Origin: Magnolia sinica
Lineage: Eukaryota > Streptophyta > Magnoliopsida > Magnoliales > Magnoliaceae
DNA: 64,000 nucleotides
Direction: 5' to 3'
Assembly (NCBI RefSeq): GCF_029962835.1
Contig: NC_080583.1
Coordinates: 71,037,158 to 71,101,157, forward strand
Shown piece by piece: positions 44,436 to 55,375 of the stretch (its first letter is position 1; each line of letters starts with the position of its first letter). The position numbers and the translations under genes were made by a program. The notes below the pieces were generated by a model. It ran no database searches. It was not told the DNA's origin and worked only from the letters and a program-made list of their open reading frames with translations.

Positions 44436-45827
44436 TCTTAGATATGCTGGTACCCATTCGTAATGAATGTTGAATAAAGAGGCAAGCCAATCATTATGAT
44501 CCAACTCATTTTCTTCAATAACTTTGCTCCATTTTACTTCAAATTCTTCGAGCTTCTCAGAATTCCATATGTTATCATAAAAAGGTCCTTTAAATTCATC
44601 TTTGTAAGCAACGTAACATAACTTTTTAGGGACCTTCTGCAAAATGTGCCAAATACAATACCTATGGAAAGCATTTGGAAATACAATAGCAATGGCTTTC
44701 GTCATTGCTGGATCTTGATTTGTTATGATCACTTTCAATGGGTCCCCTGACATTGCTTCACGCTATTTCTCAAACAACTAGATAAAAGATTCAGTGGTCT
44801 CATTATGGATAAAGCCGTAACCCAATATAATCGATTGTCCATGGTGATTAACCCCTGTAAATGGTGCAAATATTAACTCATAGTGGTTTGTATTGTACGT
44901 GGTGTCAAATACTATAACATCACTAAAGTGATGATAAGCCTTACGTGAAATCGGGTCAGCCCAAAAACAATGTATTAATCTACCCTCCTCATCTACCTTC
45001 ATATTATATGCGAATGATGGATTCAATTCTTTCATTTCAGAAAAATATTCATACAATAGTTGAGCGTCACGGCCATTGGTTTCTTTTCTTTTATCTCTTT
45101 CATAATTTCTCACGTCTTGTTCAATGCATCCAATATTTTTGTAACCACCTGATTCAATTGCTAAAATATTCATAGTTTGCGAAATGCCTATGTCTGATTG
45201 AGTGAATGTATTTTCCAAATTCTTTTGCCCATTACAAACCTCACGATGTGGTTGAAGAAGATGTTTCTTTTGAGGAGTTGCTAACTCATGACTGTGCTCC
45301 TCAAAAAACTTTTTCACTGTATATTTTGATTCCCCATCCTCTTTTTTAATTGTCATGCAAGCTTTACAACTTTCTCGAGTTATACTCCGCCGCCTCTTTA
45401 CTATACCATGCTTCATTTTTACCTTGTTATCCTTCAAACATACAAACATCTTCCAAATAGGGAGGTGTTGCCAAAATTTTAGCTCGCATGTAAATTGTAT
45501 GCGGATAGTACATGGTATGTTACAGAATGGGATAGAGACAATTAGCACCTCTAGATAAAGACAAGTAAGAATATATTATATATTTAGAGACAGTTAGTAA
45601 ATAAAATTTAAAATAATTATGGACAATTTACAGTTATGTATATAAATGTATCCTGGTGGATTTATTTATTAGGGGACTATTTAAGACACTTGTGTCTTGC
45701 AGTTTATGAAGGGACCCGATATTATTTGTATTATATATTTATACATACGTATAAATGTGATTGACTAATTACTTCAACCTATAAAAGCTCTGATCTTACC
45801 CTACCATTGTTATCTTTTGATTTTTAG

Positions 45828-47880
45828 ATGACTAGTGAAGAAAATCCAAGTACTTCTGGCCCTGGTGAGTCAATCACATCTCCTTTTATCATGGAGGGAG
45901 ACAAATTTGAAAATAATGTTGAAACAGTTTCAGGTTTGATTAAAGGGAAGAAAAGATCAATGATATGAGAATCTTTTGATGAGATCACGCAAGCAGATGG
46001 TTAGTTAAGATTAGATGCAAGTTTTGTAAAAATTCTTTACAGCAAGCATTTTGGTTCTTTTACAACTCACTATCAAAGGCATCTTGATAAATGTGTGAAG
46101 AGACCAAGAACATTGAAGGGTGAAGTCCAGCAACTGCTTTCATTTACCATTTCTAAATATGACAACTCTCAAGTTACACTCTCCACGTATAAGTATGATC
46201 CGAAAAATCTGAAAGAGTGATATGCGAGGTTGGTGATAATTAATGAGAAGCCATTTAGCATTATAGAAAGTAGAGTTTTCATGAAATTTTGTAAATTTCT
46301 AAATCCCAAATATGAGAAGGCCTCTCATATTACTGTGAAAAGAGAGTGCATGAAGATGTATGCGATTGAGAAAGTAAACTTAAAATCTCTTCTAGCATTC
46401 GTATCCAGAATAAGTTTGACTTCGGATATGTGAATGACATCGAATAAAAGAAAGGGATATATGTCATTGACCGCACACTTCGTTAATGCGGATTGAAAAC
46501 TATAAAAGAGGATTATAAACTTTCGCTACGTTTCTCCTTCTCGTACTGGTGTGGTACTGTCCGACTGCATTTACAATTCTCTTATTGAGTGGGGCATTGA
46601 AAAGAAAATTTCTTCAATTACTTTAAATAATGTCTCTTCCAACAATACTTTGGTTTCTTTCTTACGTACTCAATTCAAGGCTGCCAAAAATTTATTCTTT
46701 GAAGTAAAATATTCTAAGTCAGATGTTGTGTTGACATACTCAACTTGATTGTGCAAGAAGGGCTGAAAACAATTGATTCAATGATTGCCAACATACGAGA
46801 TAACATTAAATATATAAGGTGGTCACCTTCAAGACTGAGTATATGGAATGATATAATCCAATGTTTGGATTTGAAATCTAAACAGCATTTGAAGTTGGAT
46901 GTCTGCACACGCTGGAATTCAACTTATGAAATGTTAGATATGGTTTTGGAATTTAAAGTTGCATTCCCTGAACTTGCAGCACACGATAAAATGTACATAT
47001 ACGTGCCTAGTGATAAAGACTAGAAGAAAGGTGAACATGTTCATTAGTTTCTCAAAGTTTTTTACGACTACACGAAGATTTTTTCAGAAAATAAGTATCC
47101 TACGGCAAATCAATTTCTTCCAAAAATTATTTTCATTATGGACACGCTAAAAAAGTGTGTTGCTGATGGTCTGAATTTTTTACAAGCGATGGCTATAGGA
47201 ATGCAGATAAAATTTGATAAGTATTGGGCTGAACGACACTTGTTAATGGCCATTACAGTTGTTATGGATCCATGTTACAAGATGGCAATGGTTAAATTTG
47301 TTATCAGATCACTTTATTCCAGTTTCAAAAGATTTCAGTGAAGACCGCCATTATTAATGTTGCAGTTGAAGAGCTGACTTCATATGTTGGTAATTCAGGC
47401 GAAACATCAAGTATAATAGATACTTTTCAAACCACGGGTAGTAATTCTACTGTGGGCAAGAGACTTCATGACTTTATGTCTTTTTTAGACGAAGAAGAAA
47501 TAGAGACAGATAAAACTGAATCCGAAATAGAGAAGTATCTAAATGAGCCGGTCATAAGGCTACAAGAAGATGATTTCGATGTTTTGCAGTGGTAGAAGTT
47601 GAGAGCTCATAAATACCCTAAAATTTTAGTGATGGCACGAGACATTATCAATTCCAATTTTGACCATGGTATCAAAATCAACTTTTAGCATCGGGAGCAT
47701 GGTACTTAGCAAGTATCGAAGTTCACTCACCTCGAATAGAGTTGAAGCACTGATATGTATGTAAGATTGGTTACATCCAGTTTGGGGTGGTAACAATTTC
47801 AATGTTGAAGAGTATGAGGAGGAGAATGGAAGTGAAGATGAGGTCCAGAATGCATTTAAAACTGCTTGAAGGAATGTAAG
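45828..47880 (+). pseudogene. hAT transposase (zf-BED type), broken
   Basis: ATG at 45828 starts a Ser/Glu-rich N-terminus. A BED zinc finger follows: CKFC, then after a frameshift HYQRHLDKC (46015-46110). The catalytic core shows VINEKPFSIIESRVFMKFCKFLNP, a SLTSDM motif with the expected next Trp changed to TGA, GYMSLTAHFVNAD, NNVSSNNTLVSFLR, LDVCTRWNSTYEML and WAERHLLMAITVVMDPCYKM. The C-terminal hATC dimerisation region has EIEKYLNEPV, FDVLQWW-like [17 protein letters not shown] and later DWLHPVWGG (47490-47800). This is the RICESLEEPER/DAYSLEEPER-like family layout. At least six stops and several frameshifts inactivate it. Confidence 0.87.
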
Positions 47881-48084
47881 CTTTAAAATTTTTATTTAAC
47901 ATTTTATATTTTCTAATATATTTTCACTCTTTGGATTTGATATTGAAGACCAATATGTGGTATGATAGTATTTAGAGGTTTATGTGACATTCTTGTTTTG
48001 TCCAAGTAATGTGACATATGAGACATTTTAGACTTAATATTGTTGACATTTAATTTTTTTAAGCCAAAAATATAATAATTTGAC

Positions 48085-48245
48085 ATATGTCAATTCAAGG
48101 TAAACTCAACTCGAAAGCTTTAGCAAACAAGTCAAGCTTCAATCTTGAGCTTGAAGGCAAGCTCGAACTCGAGTATAGCTTGGACAAGTTGAGCCGAGCT
48201 TGGCCCACCTCGACTCGACTCAGCTCGATGTACAGCCCTATCAAC
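48085..48245 (+). mobile_element. hAT-like right terminal region
   Basis: CTCGA/GCTCG-rich text ending CTCGATGTACAGCCCTA, the same kind of terminus as the complete hAT MITE at 54443-55039 (TGTACACCCCTA). It probably marks the right end of the hAT whose transposase lies upstream, because Tat integrase sequence resumes at 48246. A matching left end was not found. Confidence 0.6.
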
Positions 48246-49560
48246 CAATCTGAACTAAAGAAAGTGCTTCCCGCCGTGTTGGTACCAAGCTGGATAGACC
48301 CAATCACATATTACCTTCTTGAAAATAAACTACCCGCCGACAATCTTGAGACACGCGGGATTCGAAGCAAGGTAACTTAGTACACCATGCTAGGAGACAT
48401 CCTCTACAAAAAGGGATTCTCTTAATCGTACCTGAGGTGTCTCAGGCCCGATGAAGCCGAGTACGTCTTAAAAGATATTCACGAAGGAGTCTGCAGTAAT
48501 CACTCGGGCGGCAGATCACTCGCCCATAAGGTAATCAGACTAGGGTACTTCTGGCTAACCATCAAGGAAGACGCCAAGCGATACACTCAGAAGTGTGACA
48601 AATGCTAGAGGTTCGCTATGATACCCCAGCAACCTTCCAAACAATTGACCCCCATGACTGGCCCTTGGCCGTTCGCCCAATGGGGAATTGACATTATAGG
48701 ACCACTGCTAACAGGAAAAGGTTAGACCAAATTTGTCATAGTAATAGTCAACTACTTCACTAAGTGAGCCGAAGCTGAACCATTAGCCAAAATCAACGAG
48801 CAGAAAGTCATGGACTTCGTTTAAAAGAATATCATTTGCAGATACGGGATCCCGCACACTATTGTCTCTGATAATAACAAATAGTTCGACAACGTGCGAT
48901 TCCAAGGTCTCTGCAAAAGACTCAGGATTCATAATACCTTCTCATCACCTCGGCATCCCCAAGCCAATGGACAAGTTGAGGCAGTAAGTAAAATCATTAA
49001 AAATTGCCTCAAGACAAAGCTCAAGAGATCCAAAGGGGCTTGGGCAGAGGAACTGCCATACTTCCTCTAGGCGTACCAAACTACTGCTGGACGTCAATAA
49101 GGGAGACCCCTTTTTCCCTAGCCTTTGGTGTAGAGGTCGTAGTGACAGTCGAAATAGGACTCCTCACCGCACGAATCAACTCCTACGATGAAAAATAAAA
49201 TGCCAAGTAGATGGCACTGGGCCTAGACCTGCTCAAGGAAGAGAGGGGATAAGCTCAACTGAAGATCGCAACCCATTAACAGCGGGTCACTCGATACTAC
49301 GACTCCCAAGTCAAAATACAAAGATTTCGAGTGGGAGACAATCCTACGCGAGACTTTCTAGAACACTAAGGAGCCCAGCTCGGGAACCTTGGGACCAAGT
49401 TAGGAAGGATCTTAAAAGATAACCGAAACAATGCGACTAGGGGCTTATCAACTTGAAGATATGGATGGGCAGCCCCTACCTCACCCATGGAACGTCGAAC
49501 ATTTGAAGATCTACCACCCTTGAGGACTTACAAGCCTTCCGACTAGGACTACTTCGTGTT
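48246..49560 (+). pseudogene. Tat-lineage Ty3/gypsy integrase, many stops
   Basis: The plus strand encodes the C-terminal part of a Tat polyprotein: PSWIDPITYYLLENKLPAD (pre-integrase), an HHCC zinc finger (IHEGVCSNHSGG to CDKC), the integrase core with catalytic Asp in WGIDIIGPL, Asp in IVSDNN and Glu in NGQVEAVSKIIKN, and the MDGQPLPHPWN-type tail of Tat elements near 49460-49500 in altered form. Stops appear where Gln or Trp is expected (for example TAG after CDKC, TGA in FTKWAEAE, TAG in FLWAYQT). The upstream pol part is missing, replaced by the hAT copy. Confidence 0.87.
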
Positions 49561-50109
49561 GCCAATCTACTAGACTAGGGTGACCTCCCTTCTCAAAGGG
49601 AAAGAAGTGCTTAGAAAAATACAATTCGACTTTCTTATAATAAATGAGTATTTTGTTATTCTCAACTATTTGATTGGAATGACCAACTATGGGGGACTCC
49701 CATGGATCCTAGGGAAAAGAACCCCCCACACCGACTACTTGAACTGCCCAGACCACTGATAAATGGTCGGCACACTGGTTCCACTACTCATAAATTCTAC
49801 TACATGAGGACTCCCTCGGGTCGGGGAGGACAATTCCTCTCGAACCTCAACAATCCGAGCTACATGACCAACTATAAGGACCTCCCAATTAGAAGAAAGA
49901 ATGTCCTCGGTACTCGACCTACTCCTATCCACTTTACTTACTAACTCTACTATGTATGATTTATCAATTATGAATTCACATGCTCAGCTACCACATATGC
50001 AGAGTTATCATCCACAAAGGGAAAACACAAATGCCCCAAAAAGTAAAACTTCCATTAATAAAAAAATTCTAAGTATAAGAACATAGGAAATAATAAATAC
50101 AAGTATTAA
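49561..50109. other. Tat element spacer between pol and antisense ORF
   Basis: Non-coding in both strands as far as can be seen. It includes 'atgaccaactatgggggactcccatgg' repeated in altered form at 49860. In Tat elements this interval separates pol from the opposite-strand ORF. Confidence 0.55.
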
Positions 50110-50123
50110 GGGAACGGTGAGGG

Positions 50124-50702
50124 CTAATCGACTCGAGGGAGCTGCTCGGCTTTAGTAGCTTTGGGAGGGGGTCCTTGGGAAGCTCTTTCATCCAGACTGC
50201 TCAGGTCGAGCTTGGGATACTTCCCATTGATCTCTTCAAGGCACTTCTCATTGCCGAGGCTATAGTATACCTCTACTTCATCAGCCATCTCCTTCAAGGC
50301 CTTGTATTCCTCTACTGTCGGGGCCCAAGCCGATGGGATGGATGCTTCGACCTCGGCCAACTTAGCCAAAGAGTGGGTCATCACCTCGGCCAGTTCGGCA
50401 TCTAACCTCGTGAACTTGGTCTCTTCCTCGGCCCTTTCTCCCTCAGACCAGATGAGGCACATCCTCACCCCCTCTAGCTCAACCCACGTTGAGCTCTCGT
50501 TCCTCTGGGCCTCCTCTAGATGGATTTTTAGAGCGGCCTGCTCCTCCCCAGACTTCTTCTTGGTCTCCTCCAGAAGAACCTTCAGAGAAGCCGGTTCCTC
50601 CATAGACTTATCCAGAGCCCCACGGAGGGCCTCGACCTCTGCAGTCTTCACTTGGAGGCCAGCCTCCGCCTGCTCGCACTCCTTGGCTACTCGCGCGATC
50701 AA
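50124..50702 (-). pseudogene. C-terminal coiled coil of Tat antisense ORF
   Basis: An open 192-codon segment on the strand opposite to pol, rich in Glu, Ala, Leu and Lys with heptad-like spacing (MIARVAKECEQAEAGL to AELAEVMTHSLAKLAEVEAS), then EEYKALKEMADEVEVYYSLG and a Pro/Lys tail ending RVD. This fits the long coiled-coil tail of the additional antisense ORF described in plant Tat elements such as Grande. The N-terminal part is in the 51600-52377 interval. The product's role is unknown in the family. Confidence 0.75.
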
Positions 50703-50709
50703 GCGTTGA

Positions 50710-52377
50710 ACAGATAGAAGGGTTGGGACGAGCTAAAAGATTTTAAAAAAAAACTTGTTAAAAAACATCAGTAGTAGAAAAATAAATACTGCAAGAAGTC
50801 TACCTTATAGCACATGTCCATTAAGTTGCCCAGAACTGTCACCGGATGAGTGTTGATCAACTGCATGATTTGCTCCTCCTAGACATGCTTAGTCATCCAT
50901 GAGATGAGGCTATTCGTGTAGTACCTGGGAGGCAAAACACCCGATCCTTTAGCCTCGTCTACCACTAGCCTGAGACCTCACCCTCGCTAGCCTAGGCTTT
51001 AGCTACTGAAGAAGGAAGCTCCTTAGCAGTAGGAATCTCCTTACGGGGCGGAGAAGACTCCAAATCTACTACCTCCAGAGTCATGGGCCGAGGAGGAATA
51101 ATAGAAGAGGAAGCATCCTAAGCCCCCTCATCTAGAGCAGCCAAGGTCAGCTACTTAGTAACGGGCCCCTTAGTATGGGGCTCCAACCTTGCCTCCGCAC
51201 CTGTCGAGGATCATGCTTACTTTATTGGAGGCACAACAGCCCTCCTCTTCACAAATGACTTCTTCTGAGCCACCTTGATAACAAGAGGAGGTCAAATTCT
51301 CTTAACAGGGCTAGGAAGGTCGGCCATTTCTACATGACAAAGGATCCTAGTCAGGAACGAGTAAGACAACGAATTCCAAAGAAATTATGATATCTATTAA
51401 TTACCTCCCAAAATAAACTGGAAAAGGCCGGATAGATGAAGGAGCTCGGGAGTTATCAAATTCTTCCAAGCTCGATAGGCAGCGGTCATTAACCTTGCGC
51501 AATCAACCGACCACGATGGAAGTCAAATAACTTTGGAGGATTCTTGGGCAACCTTACAAAAAATCATCCCTATAGTTAACAAAAATGACTATAAAGCAAA
51601 TGAAATTTACAAGTCTATGATTGAGGAATGTCCGACCTGGGGTGGCGAACTGAGTGCAAACCCGAGGTCAAAGCCATACTAAATCAGCCGCCGGAGCCTC
51701 CCACTCTTCAAATACCCAAAACCACTTATCCTGCTAATTCTTGTTGGAGGACGAATTGTCTGTAATAAAGGCTTGCCCCTTATTTGCCCATGTCAAGAAG
51801 TAATACCAGCCCTGATGCTTGGGACTAGTCTTCGCCCAATACAAATATAAGAACTCCTTAACAGTCAGCTCGATGTTCCCAAGCTAGAACCGCAAGATGT
51901 AAGTCCCCGATAGGGGCCTTCAGGCATTGGGGATGCTCTAGCCCAAGGCTAGCCTCAAACAAGATGTGACCTCCCTGATGATGAGTACATAAGGAGACGG
52001 AGGCCACACTGCAAGGCAACCAGGTATATAGTCACCTCGCCCTCACGAGGATCACCCAAAATTTCACCAACCTCCGAAGCTCGGAATACCATGGAGGGTG
52101 GTACCTGATACTCTGACCTAATGCGGGCTAGGTCTACATCCCTCAACCGCAACCCAAATGGACCAATATCCATAGGCCACTCAGCAAAGGTCTGAGTTGT
52201 AGCCCTCTTAAGCGAAGCTGACTCCGCTATCTGACTTCGACTAAATGGTATCGAAGACAACGGGCCTAAGAGAGCTCCAAGTAGAAGGTGTGTATTGTCC
52301 GGCTCAGAGTCCCCCTCAAAGGCCATTGGCTTTGCCCGGTCATCTGATATGTCGAACATGTCGACCAGGAAAGACAA
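50710..52377 (-). pseudogene. N-terminal part of Tat antisense ORF, fragmented
   Basis: It starts MSFLVDMFDISDD at 52377 and runs 140 codons through PPSMVFRASEVGEI and EGEVTIYLVALQCGLRL to 51955. After a frame change it is recognisable again at 51700-51880 as EFLYLYWAKTSPKHQ, GWYYFLTWANKG and WFWVFEEW, the 'putative plant transposon protein' domain found in Tat antisense ORFs. 50710-51590 is further broken, with Lys/Ser/Pro-rich frames. Position (after integrase, before the LTR) and opposite strand match the family layout. Stops such as TAG for Gln or Trp codons show decay. Confidence 0.75.
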
Positions 52378-52880
52378 GAAAGAGATGTAAGGGCAACCGG
52401 AAAAGAAAAAAGGCGACAGAATAGAAACCCAACTTACCGGAAATTACTTGCTCCGACAATCAGGGAGAGGGCAACTACAACAGAGGAAGCAAATGAACGA
52501 GATTTCTGAAATCTTCCCTTCTTTTATAGAAACCTCGGCCACCAGCATTAATGGCCCACATTTATTGCCGCAGCCGAAGAGGCATCACAACTCACGCCCC
52601 ATTCCACGTGGTGATAGACTCTTTGCTAGTCGACCTAACCTCCAAAGCAAGACACGTGCCCACACAAAACTAGCACAGAATCGAAGAGGCACCACTTCAG
52701 CACACGCCTCCTCGAGCATACCCTCACGATCATTACTAATCCCCATCGAATCTCGTGCCAGCCATATTTCTCTCCTGCAATAATGACAAATCTAACCGAC
52801 CACTCGACCTCTTAAGCATGAGACATTACATCGATCAGTTCACACCTATTTACTTCCCAAGCTAATAATGATTCTCAGAA
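52378..52880. other. Tat element spacer before the LTR
   Basis: Non-coding stretch upstream of the antisense ORF start, holding the likely antisense promoter region. No TATA or other site is convincing here. Confidence 0.45.
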
Positions 52881-52884
52881 GCAG

Positions 52885-53630
52885 TGGGCTACTATTATGG
52901 GTGAAAATGAACTTATCAGGAGAGGCCAATATGAGAAATAATGTAAAAGCACATTGAGGAAGACAGTTCGATTCCAATGTCTGAGCACGACCTCTGCGTA
53001 CGGATCAGCAAACCGACCACCTGACGAAGAGTTCAACTCTAATCAGCTTCTTACCTATCTCGACCGATGAACTATCATAATGACCGACTCGATGATAATT
53101 GACAATCCTACTCTGAAAGGTCGACCTCAACCCTTGAGTTACCTCGAAGGAAGGCTCAACCACAATCAACCTCAAAGTTCGATTGTGGAAGATTGGCCTC
53201 GACCCTCTGATCTGTGGGACAACCACCTCGGCCTTCCGACCCAGAGGTCGGCCTCGGTCATATACTCTGATCTTCTTAGATCTCGACCACTCAGAGATCT
53301 TATAAAAAAGGTCTCTCCGAGATCTCTGTCGAGGATCTTGGAATATAACCATGACATCCTCAAGAGGAGCTTCTTTCCATAATACGCATCTGCTATTCAA
53401 AGGCATTGCCATACAAATTACCCGCCACTAGAAAGCTATAAATAAGAGCCCTATCTATGGTGAAAGGTACGCATAAATCCACACCAGAAACCTTACGTTC
53501 TACCCGACTCGACTTGCCCGTGCTAACTTTGGCAATGGAGGGTCCCTTGTGGTAGTCAGGGTCTCCATTGTTTTTCTATTTTACAGGTCCATCAGCAGTC
53601 CAAGGAGGATGTCCGGATTTCAGCATCAAT
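52885..53630 (+). mobile_element. 3' LTR of Tat element
   Basis: Begins near 'agaagcagtgggctactatt' (a likely mutated polypurine tract and LTR start) and ends near 'tttcagcatcaata', which aligns with the 'ttattacatcaaca' end of the second Tat LTR at 62306. It has a TATAAATA box at 53437 and the shared 'ggagggtcccttg' and 'ttttctattttacagg' downstream. The start is uncertain by tens of bases. Confidence 0.68.
53437..53444 (+). promoter_or_regulatory. TATA box of Tat LTR
   Basis: TATAAATA, followed by 'agagcccta', placed as in the second Tat LTR (TATAAATAG at 55197, then 'agaccc'). This is the expected transcription start region of the element. Confidence 0.65.
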
Positions 53631-53790
53631 AGTTTAAATAGTAGGCATTGTTAGCACCACTGCTTCCTGTGGTGTGGCCCACTTAAATCTTTGATCTACC
53701 TCATTTTTGGCCCATAACCTAAAATGACATGGAAAAATTCATGGACGATGTGGATAAAATGCATACATCACGGTGGCCGTTTAGAGCCAT
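53631..53790. repeat. MITE right-end fragment
   Basis: 'ctgcttcctgtggtgtggccca' to 'gacgatgtggataaaatgcatacatcacggtgg' is the right half of the common MITE. The left half is absent. Confidence 0.65.
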
Positions 53791-54442
53791 AACTTATCCA
53801 ACAGCCTTGACAAAAGCCAATGGCTTGCATCCAAAGATGAATAAAGTGCATTGAAATGAAGATGCAGGGGATCAAATCCCAGGACTTTTAGGGCATTCAA
53901 TAGGTATGTCCCAAAGATGGACACTTCTGATGGCTAAGATGACATCATAGGAAATCTTGGCCGTCCACAAAGGGGGCCATTTTACATAAAAGCCAAAATG
54001 GTCAACACTCAACACTAAAAAACTACTAGCAAATATTATAACATAGACCGTTCAACAGGAATAAGAAAAATCAATGGCTAGGATGAAAAATTAAGAAAAA
54101 TAAAAATTTTAATAACATTCAATCATTAATGGCTAGGATGAAAAATTGAGAAAAACTAATGGCTAGACTGAAAAGTGGAGATGCAGGGGATCGAACCTTG
54201 TACCTCAAATATGCAAAGCGGGCTCTCTACCATCTGAGCTACATCCCCAACTGATGACCTTATTTAAAATAAATTAGATATAAAATATTATTATTTTTAT
54301 TTATCCATATTGAAATGTGTTAGTCCTTGATGATTTTTTAGCTATCTTCTTTAGATATCAATCATTTTTTGTGGTCCATTTAGGCAATGCTCAAGATCTT
54401 CTAATATTAAAGAGTCTATAGGCAGGAATCATCAGCAATGTA
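53791..54442 (-). repeat. tRNA-Ala-bearing dispersed repeat, copy C
   Basis: Contains 'agatgcaggggatcaaatccc' (53863-53885, a tRNA-Ala 3' fragment), the shared 'gatggacacttctgatggctaagat' and 'atcttggccgtccac' text, the degenerate tRNA at 54177, and the downstream 'ggtccatttaggcaatgctcaagatc' block. It is the least conserved of the three copies. Its right side is split by a hAT MITE. Confidence 0.72.
54177..54248 (-). pseudogene. tRNA-Ala (UGC) pseudogene
   Basis: Same 72-nt length, acceptor stem and TGC loop as the two intact copies, but the anticodon stem cannot form (CCCGC opposite ATTTG), the D stem has lost its last pair (GCTC/GAGA), and the T stem has an A:C mismatch (CAAGG/CCCTG). The B box core GGTTCGATCCC remains, so pol III could still bind, but a working tRNA is not expected. 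Confidence 0.9.
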
Positions 54443-55039
54443 TAGAGGTGTACATGAACCGAGCTAGCTCGGTTAGCTCGCTCAGTTCAAAGCTGAGTTC
54501 GAGTCGAGTCGAGCTGATTTTTTTAGCTCGAAAATGAGTTCGAGCCGAATTCGAGCTGGCCCCAGCTCGACTTGACTCGGATCAAACCCAACTCGAATCG
54601 AACTCGGATCTAACCAGTTCGGTGACTTGGTTACTTTGATATTGATGTTACTCACCAAGTGTTTGATTAAATGACTCAAAGAAGTGTGGTTGGTGCCAAG
54701 GAAGGTATGTATATGAAACCAACACCCTTTTTTTCTTGATTTTTATGTTGCTTAGAAGGTGTTTGATAAAATACCTATAAAACTATTATTGTTATCTCAA
54801 ATACTGTGAGATTTTGAAGGTGCAGTCTAGGTGTTTGTGAAAATGTTGCAATGGCGAACTCGGCTCGATCTTGGCTCAAACTCGGCTCGAACTAGCCCGA
54901 GCTACTGACCGAACCGAGCTGAGCTGGCTAGTCAGGCTCGAGGACCGAGCCAAGCCGAGTTCAAGCTGAGGTCAGCTAGTGGCCGAGCCAAGTCAAGCTA
55001 AGGCCAGCTTGATTCAGTTTGACTCAATGTACACCCCTA
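54443..55039. mobile_element. hAT-type MITE, 597 bp, with 8-bp target duplication
   Basis: Terminal repeats TAGAGGTGTACA and TGTACACCCCTA are inverted with one mismatch. Flanks GCAATGTA (54435-54442) and GCAATGTA (55040-55047) are a perfect 8-bp duplication, the hAT size. The body near both ends is rich in GAGCT/CTCGG words (gttcgagtcgagtcgagctg, ggctcgaggaccgagccaag) that could pair. No transposase. The terminus resembles that of the hAT copy ending at 48245, a possible source of the enzyme. Confidence 0.9.
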
Positions 55040-55075
55040 GCAATGTATCTCATCAGTTCAACTGTTTACATCACC

Positions 55076-55375
55076 AATGCAATGTATCTCGAAGATCACA
55101 TTGAGAAAGGCGTGATATATCCGGAGACAGATTCATTCTATGATATACATCTATCTAGCGAATTCATTACCACATACGTAAGTGATCTCAAGGAACTATA
55201 AATAGAGACCCTTGTTAAAGACAAATGTATGAACAACTACCCTAACTCATCTATGCCCATTGTACGCCGACCCTAACTTAGGCATCAGAGGGTCCCCAAC
55301 TACAGCCAGTAGCCCTAGTGTTTTGTTTATTTTGCAGGTGTGCAACAAGCTAGCACAAGGGATATTAGGACCAAC
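55076..55375 (+). mobile_element. Second Tat element: 5' LTR, right part
   Basis: This is the final ~270 bp of a Tat-type LTR: TATAAATAG at 55197-55205, 'agagacccttgttaaag', 'cttaggcatcagagggtcccc' and 'gttttgtttattttgcaggtg'. It runs into the CCAAC duplication and continues after the giant solo LTR with 'cggtttattacatcaaca' (62289-62306). The left part of the LTR is missing. Confidence 0.75.
55371..55375. repeat. Target-site duplication CCAAC (left)
   Basis: CCAAC precedes the TGTAAGGCCC end of the giant LTR; the partner is 62284-62288 after GGGGCGTGACA. Confidence 0.88.

Larger units (their letters stand above)
43184..45548 (-). pseudogene. FAR1-like MULE transposase, two exons, broken
   Basis: Order on the minus strand: FAR1-type zinc-binding N-terminus (FVCLK, SCKACM, EHSHEL ligands, about 45280-45480); MULE transposase domain with FDTTYNTN and VIITNQDPAM (44700-45000) and CIWHIL; the YVPAYLR-like segment; SESMNAFF; a SWIM-like EFEGIPCRHILCIL whose CxC ligands appear replaced by Ser (about 43970); and a C-terminal knuckle CNGCGKWGLSHDKRDC. 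A second exon (43184-43358) is joined in frame and encodes three 11-residue acidic repeats of the EEPSDDEVDM type. In-frame stops near 44766, 44365 and 44276, a frameshift near 44250 and a poly-T run in the coding strand make it a pseudogene. TNQD replaces the usual TDQD, probably losing a catalytic Asp. It could be a domesticated FAR1-related gene copy, but the damage and setting favour a MULE. Confidence 0.85.

Noticed and set aside
42521..45640. Terminal inverted repeats and 9-bp duplication for the MULE
   Set aside because: No long inverted pair could be found around 43184-45548, so its boundaries are left open.
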